Source of the DNA: CAZDET01 sp964504335
GTDB lineage: Bacteria > Bacteroidota > Bacteroidia > Chitinophagales > Saprospiraceae
DNA: 64,000 nucleotides
Direction: 5' to 3'
Assembly (NCBI GenBank): GCA_964504335.1
Contig: CAZDET010000015.1
Coordinates: 1 to 64,000 of the forward strand
This document shows positions 61,425-64,000 of this stretch, piece after piece. The notes under the pieces are model-generated. The model made no database searches. It was not told the origin of the DNA and saw only the letters and a program-made list of their open reading frames with translations. Made by a program: the position numbers and the translations under genes. Position 1 is the first letter of the stretch. Every line of letters begins with the position of its first letter.

Positions 61425-62159
61425 ATGCATTATTCGAATCGCCCCATTCGAGAAACGGCTTACTTTGAGGCTTACGCCCACTACTATCATGTAGAGGAAG
61501 CGACCGGTCTGGCCGATTTGCTCGAAGCCTCCAATATTCCCTACCTCCTGGAAAAAACCAGTCAGTTGCTCGATGCTACGATCGTCGGGGAAGGCAACTA
61601 CCCGCCCTATGTCCTGAAAGTACCTTTCGATCAGTTTTTGACGGTAGATCGACTGTTGCAGTCCGAAGTGCGGGAGCAAATTGCCCAGGAGGGAGTGCCA
61701 TCCGATTATTACTTACGGGAGTTTTCGAATGAAGACCTCCTGGCTATTCTAAAGGAACCGGATGACTGGAGCGTCCAGGATATTGTAATTGCCCGTTTTC
61801 TACTGACCGAGCGCGGGGAGGAAGTGTCGGAGTCGAGTTTTCGATCGATGCGTTCTCAGCGGCTTGAGCAAATCAAGCGGGCCGAGCAATCGGCACCCAT
61901 GTTATTGCCAGTGGGCTATGTGGTCGGAATCGTCGGTAGTTTTTTCTTTCCACTACTGGCAGTGGTCGTGGGAATGGGAATTGGCTGGTCGCTCTACGCC
62001 TTCCGGGATACCGCTCCCGATGGGCAGCGGTATTACCGCTACGCACCGGGAGTTCGACGGCAGGGCCTGTGGATTATTGGGCTGTCCATCCTGTCCTGCC
62101 TGATCGGTATCTGGTACTGGGGGGAATTGCTGATCGTGGATTTTGTCAGCTTTACCTAA
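61425..62159 (+). CDS. DUF2007-like plus membrane-domain protein
   Basis: 244 residues, start at the ATG giving MHYSNRPIRETAYFEAYAH. Residues about 10-80 resemble the DUF2007 small signal-transducing fold (EATGLADLLEASNIPYLLE). A charged middle part leads to two membrane segments (PVGYVVGIVGSFFFPLLAVVV and LWIIGLSILSCLIGIWYWG). Function unknown. Its last four bases overlap the convergent YqeY-like gene. Confidence 0.75.
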   Translation: MHYSNRPIRETAYFEAYAHYYHVEEATGLADLLEASNIPYLLEKTSQLLDATIVGEGNYPPYVLKVPFDQFLTVDRLLQSEVREQIAQEGVPSDYYLREFSNEDLLAILKEPDDWSVQDIVIARFLLTERGEEVSESSFRSMRSQRLEQIKRAEQSAPMLLPVGYVVGIVGSFFFPLLAVVVGMGIGWSLYAFRDTAPDGQRYYRYAPGVRRQGLWIIGLSILSCLIGIWYWGELLIVDFVSFT

Positions 62160-62605
62160 GCGAGCTGCTTTTTGACTTCTGCCGAAATCGCTTTGCCTTC
62201 GGCCTGTCCGGCTAGTTCTTTACTGGCTACGCCCATGACCTTGCCCATGTCTTTCATGCTGCTGGCACCGACGCGGTCGATGATCGCCTTCACTCGGGTA
62301 GCCAGTGCTTCGGCGTCCAGTTGTTCTGGCAGGTATTTCTGAATTACCTCGATTTCCTCGCGCTCGGTAGCGGCCAGGTCTTCCCGGTTTTGTTCTTCGT
62401 AGATGCGGAGCGACTCCTGGCGCTGCTTCACGAGCTTGCTCAGAATCTGGATTTCCTTTTCCTCGCTGATGGAATCGGTGGCGCCTTCCTCGGTTTTGGC
62501 GAGCAGGATAGCGGCTTTCACGGCCCGGATTCCCCGCAGGGCGGCCTGATCTTTTGCGCGCATTGCTGTTTTGAGGTCCTGGTTGATGCGTTCCTCGAGT
62601 GTCAT
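62156..62605 (-). CDS. GatB/YqeY domain protein
   Basis: 149 residues, start at the ATG giving MTLEERINQDLKTAMRAKDQ, the standard start; the frame is open upstream but that part is not conserved. All-helical GatB/YqeY fold ending in VMGVASKELAGQAEGKAISAEVKKQL. Related to the tRNA-binding tail of GatB amidotransferase, but the stand-alone protein's role is not settled. Confidence 0.93.
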   Translation of the reverse strand: MTLEERINQDLKTAMRAKDQAALRGIRAVKAAILLAKTEEGATDSISEEKEIQILSKLVKQRQESLRIYEEQNREDLAATEREEIEVIQKYLPEQLDAEALATRVKAIIDRVGASSMKDMGKVMGVASKELAGQAEGKAISAEVKKQLA

Positions 62606-62667
62606 CCAATTGAAGTTTGACGTGTGTGATAGATACCTTGTAAAGGTCGTAAATTGGTGAAAAGGTT

Positions 62668-63471
62668 TCAGGAAGTGGTTCGAAGCGTTTGTACGCGTCG
62701 GGTGAGTTCTACGAAATCCTGCAAGGTCAACTGCTCGGGGCGATTCTGGTAAAAGGGATCTTCCATTAAATTGGCCTCCGGTACGAGTTGTTTGATGCTG
62801 TTGCGCAGCATCTTTCGGCGCTGACCGAATGCGGCCTTCACCACTTTGCGGAACAACCGTGATTCGCTTGCCTGCACCAGCGGACGCTCTCTGCGGACAC
62901 ATCGAATGACTGCCGATTGTACCTTGGGAGGCGGGTTGAAATTCCCCTTGCTGACTCCAAAGAGCATTTCTACTTCGTAGTACACCTGTACAAACACCCC
63001 GATCACCCCGTAGGTCTTCGATCCCGGACCGGCTACAATGCGGTCGGCAACTTCTCGCTGGAACATCCCCACCATTTCCGGAATCCGCAGGTGGTTGTCA
63101 ATCATTTTAATGAGGATCTGACTACTGATGTTGTACGGAAAATTACCGATGAGAGCAAAGGGCCCATCCAGGTATTCTTCTACGCGTATGCGCAAAAAAT
63201 TGGCACCGATAATCTCCGGAGAAAGCTCCGGGTAATGGTGTTCGAGATAAGCCACCATTTCCGGGTCGGCCTCCACGACCTTTAGCTGGTGGGGCAGTTG
63301 CAGCAGGTACTTAGTAAGCATTCCCTTTCCGGGGCCTACTTCTAATACCGACTTATAGGCATCGGGGCGGGAGAGGCTGGCGGCAATGCGCTGCGCGTAC
63401 TGTTCGTTGGTGAGGAAGTGTTGTCCGTAGGATTTTTTCGCCCGCATGCCCGAAAGTAAGTTATTGCTCAA
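62668..63471 (-). CDS. rsmA: 16S rRNA dimethyladenosine transferase RsmA (KsgA)
   Basis: 267 residues. KSYGQHFLTNEQYAQRI at the start, SAM-binding VLEVGPGKGMLTKYLL, acidic VEADPEM and the catalytic NFPYNISSQIL. It dimethylates two adjacent adenosines near the 3' end of 16S rRNA. Divergent from pdxA. Confidence 0.96.
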   Translation of the reverse strand: MSNNLLSGMRAKKSYGQHFLTNEQYAQRIAASLSRPDAYKSVLEVGPGKGMLTKYLLQLPHQLKVVEADPEMVAYLEHHYPELSPEIIGANFLRIRVEEYLDGPFALIGNFPYNISSQILIKMIDNHLRIPEMVGMFQREVADRIVAGPGSKTYGVIGVFVQVYYEVEMLFGVSKGNFNPPPKVQSAVIRCVRRERPLVQASESRLFRKVVKAAFGQRRKMLRNSIKQLVPEANLMEDPFYQNRPEQLTLQDFVELTRRVQTLRTTS

Positions 63472-63533
63472 TTAGTCTGTTGGTATTGTCACTGGGTAAT
63501 CAACCAAATATTATGCCTATGCGTAATTGTACG

Positions 63534-63541
63534 TATGTTTG
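63534..63541 (+). promoter_or_regulatory. Bacteroidota-type -7 box for pdxA
   Basis: TATGTTTG fits TAnnTTTG, 21 bases before the pdxA start. No clear -33 element. Confidence 0.45.
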
Positions 63542-63562
63542 TTTTTCCCTTAACCACACAAT

Positions 63563-64000
63563 ATGAATAAGCCCCGAATCGGGATTACCGTAGGAGACAT
63601 CAATGGCATTGGCCTGGAAGTTATCTTGAAGAGCCTACAACACGAGAATATAACCAATTTATGTACGCCGTTGATTTACGGCTCTTCCAAGGTCGTTTCC
63701 TACCATAAAAATATCGTGGATTCCAGCTTTCAGTTTCACGCGATTAACTCGGCCGAACACGCGGATGATGCTCGGATCAACGTCGTCAATTGCTGGCGCG
63801 AGAACATCAACATCGAGCTGGGAAAACCCACCGAAGTCGGCGGGAAATGTGCCTTCCATTCACTGGATGCCGCCACCCGCGATCTCGACCACGGATTGAT
63901 TGATGCACTGGTCACCGCACCCATTAACAAAGCCGCCATGCGGCAGGTTGATTTCCCCTTTCCCGGACATACGGAATTCCTCGCCGAAAAGTTTGGCGCC
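63563..64000 (+). CDS. pdxA: 4-hydroxythreonine-4-phosphate dehydrogenase (3' truncated by window end)
   Basis: The first 146 codons are present. Start at the ATG giving MNKPRIGITVGDINGIGLEVI, the PdxA signature. Later DALVTAPINKAAM and FPGHTEFLAEKFGA follow the family and place metal- and substrate-binding residues. It oxidises 4-phosphohydroxy-L-threonine in pyridoxal phosphate synthesis. It runs off the window in frame. Confidence 0.95.
   Translation, partial: MNKPRIGITVGDINGIGLEVILKSLQHENITNLCTPLIYGSSKVVSYHKNIVDSSFQFHAINSAEHADDARINVVNCWRENINIELGKPTEVGGKCAFHSLDAATRDLDHGLIDALVTAPINKAAMRQVDFPFPGHTEFLAEKFGA

Overview
The window looks like a chromosomal scaffold piece from a Gram-negative Bacteroidota bacterium, probably of the Saprospiria (Lewinella-like) type. 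This placement rests on protein flavour: a TonB-dependent receptor with a carboxypeptidase-like N-terminal domain, LytS/LytTR two-component pairs, a TolB-propeller/beta-barrel fusion, ROK-type polyphosphate glucokinase, a TMEM220-type protein, AUG and UUG starts with little Shine-Dalgarno signal, and -7 boxes of the TAnnTTTG form upstream of atpD and pdxA. It is inference, not a phylogeny. There are two 100-N scaffold gaps (21423-21522 and 38542-38641). Each sits at a hairpin between convergent genes and has identical sequence on both sides. No rRNA, tRNA, CRISPR array or insertion sequence was seen.

Layout. 1-3.1 kb: a truncated beta-lactamase-family serine hydrolase and an acyltransferase-3 membrane protein, AT-richer by eye than the rest. 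3.1-4.0 kb: a protein with an EF-hand-like loop and a nuclease-A-inhibitor-like domain. 4.1-24.4 kb (minus strand, interrupted only by one plus-strand serine hydrolase): a cell-death-type island. 24.4-26.2 kb: a structured intergenic region and corA. 26.2-30.5 kb: a sulfur-handling cluster (persulfide dioxygenase-like MBL/rhodanese, SulP transporter, two single-domain rhodaneses). 30.6-38.5 kb: small secreted proteins, a DUF3089 hydrolase, a histidine kinase, a sugar isomerase-like protein, adk, a PKD-cyclophilin lipoprotein and polyphosphate glucokinase. 38.6-50.3 kb: TPR proteins, an ECF sigma/anti-sigma operon, a LytS/LytTR pair, a TonB receptor, lpxH-like and DUF5691 genes. 50.4-64 kb: housekeeping genes (atpDC, prfA, a TolB-like outer-membrane protein, an MBL hydrolase, SDR, photolyase, YqeY, rsmA, and the start of pdxA).

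The most interesting region is 4088-24391. It encodes two paralogous proteins of about 255 residues whose sequence pattern, length and neighbours match bacterial gasdermins. Each is followed by a stand-alone caspase-like peptidase (one directly, the other after a lipoprotein-type, TPR-containing histidine kinase). Downstream in the same orientation lie a zinc N-acetylmuramoyl-L-alanine amidase without a signal peptide, then two large caspase-STAND ATPases. One of these ends in a second caspase fold that has lost its catalytic histidine; the other ends in fourteen WD40 repeats. A 76-residue orphan protein lies between them.

The inferred model is a protease cascade. STAND/WD40 caspases sense a trigger, activate the smaller caspases, which clip the acidic C-terminal tails of two gasdermins. 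The pores then let the cytoplasmic amidase reach peptidoglycan, giving abortive lysis. The gasdermin assignment is by recognition of pattern and context and needs structural or profile confirmation.
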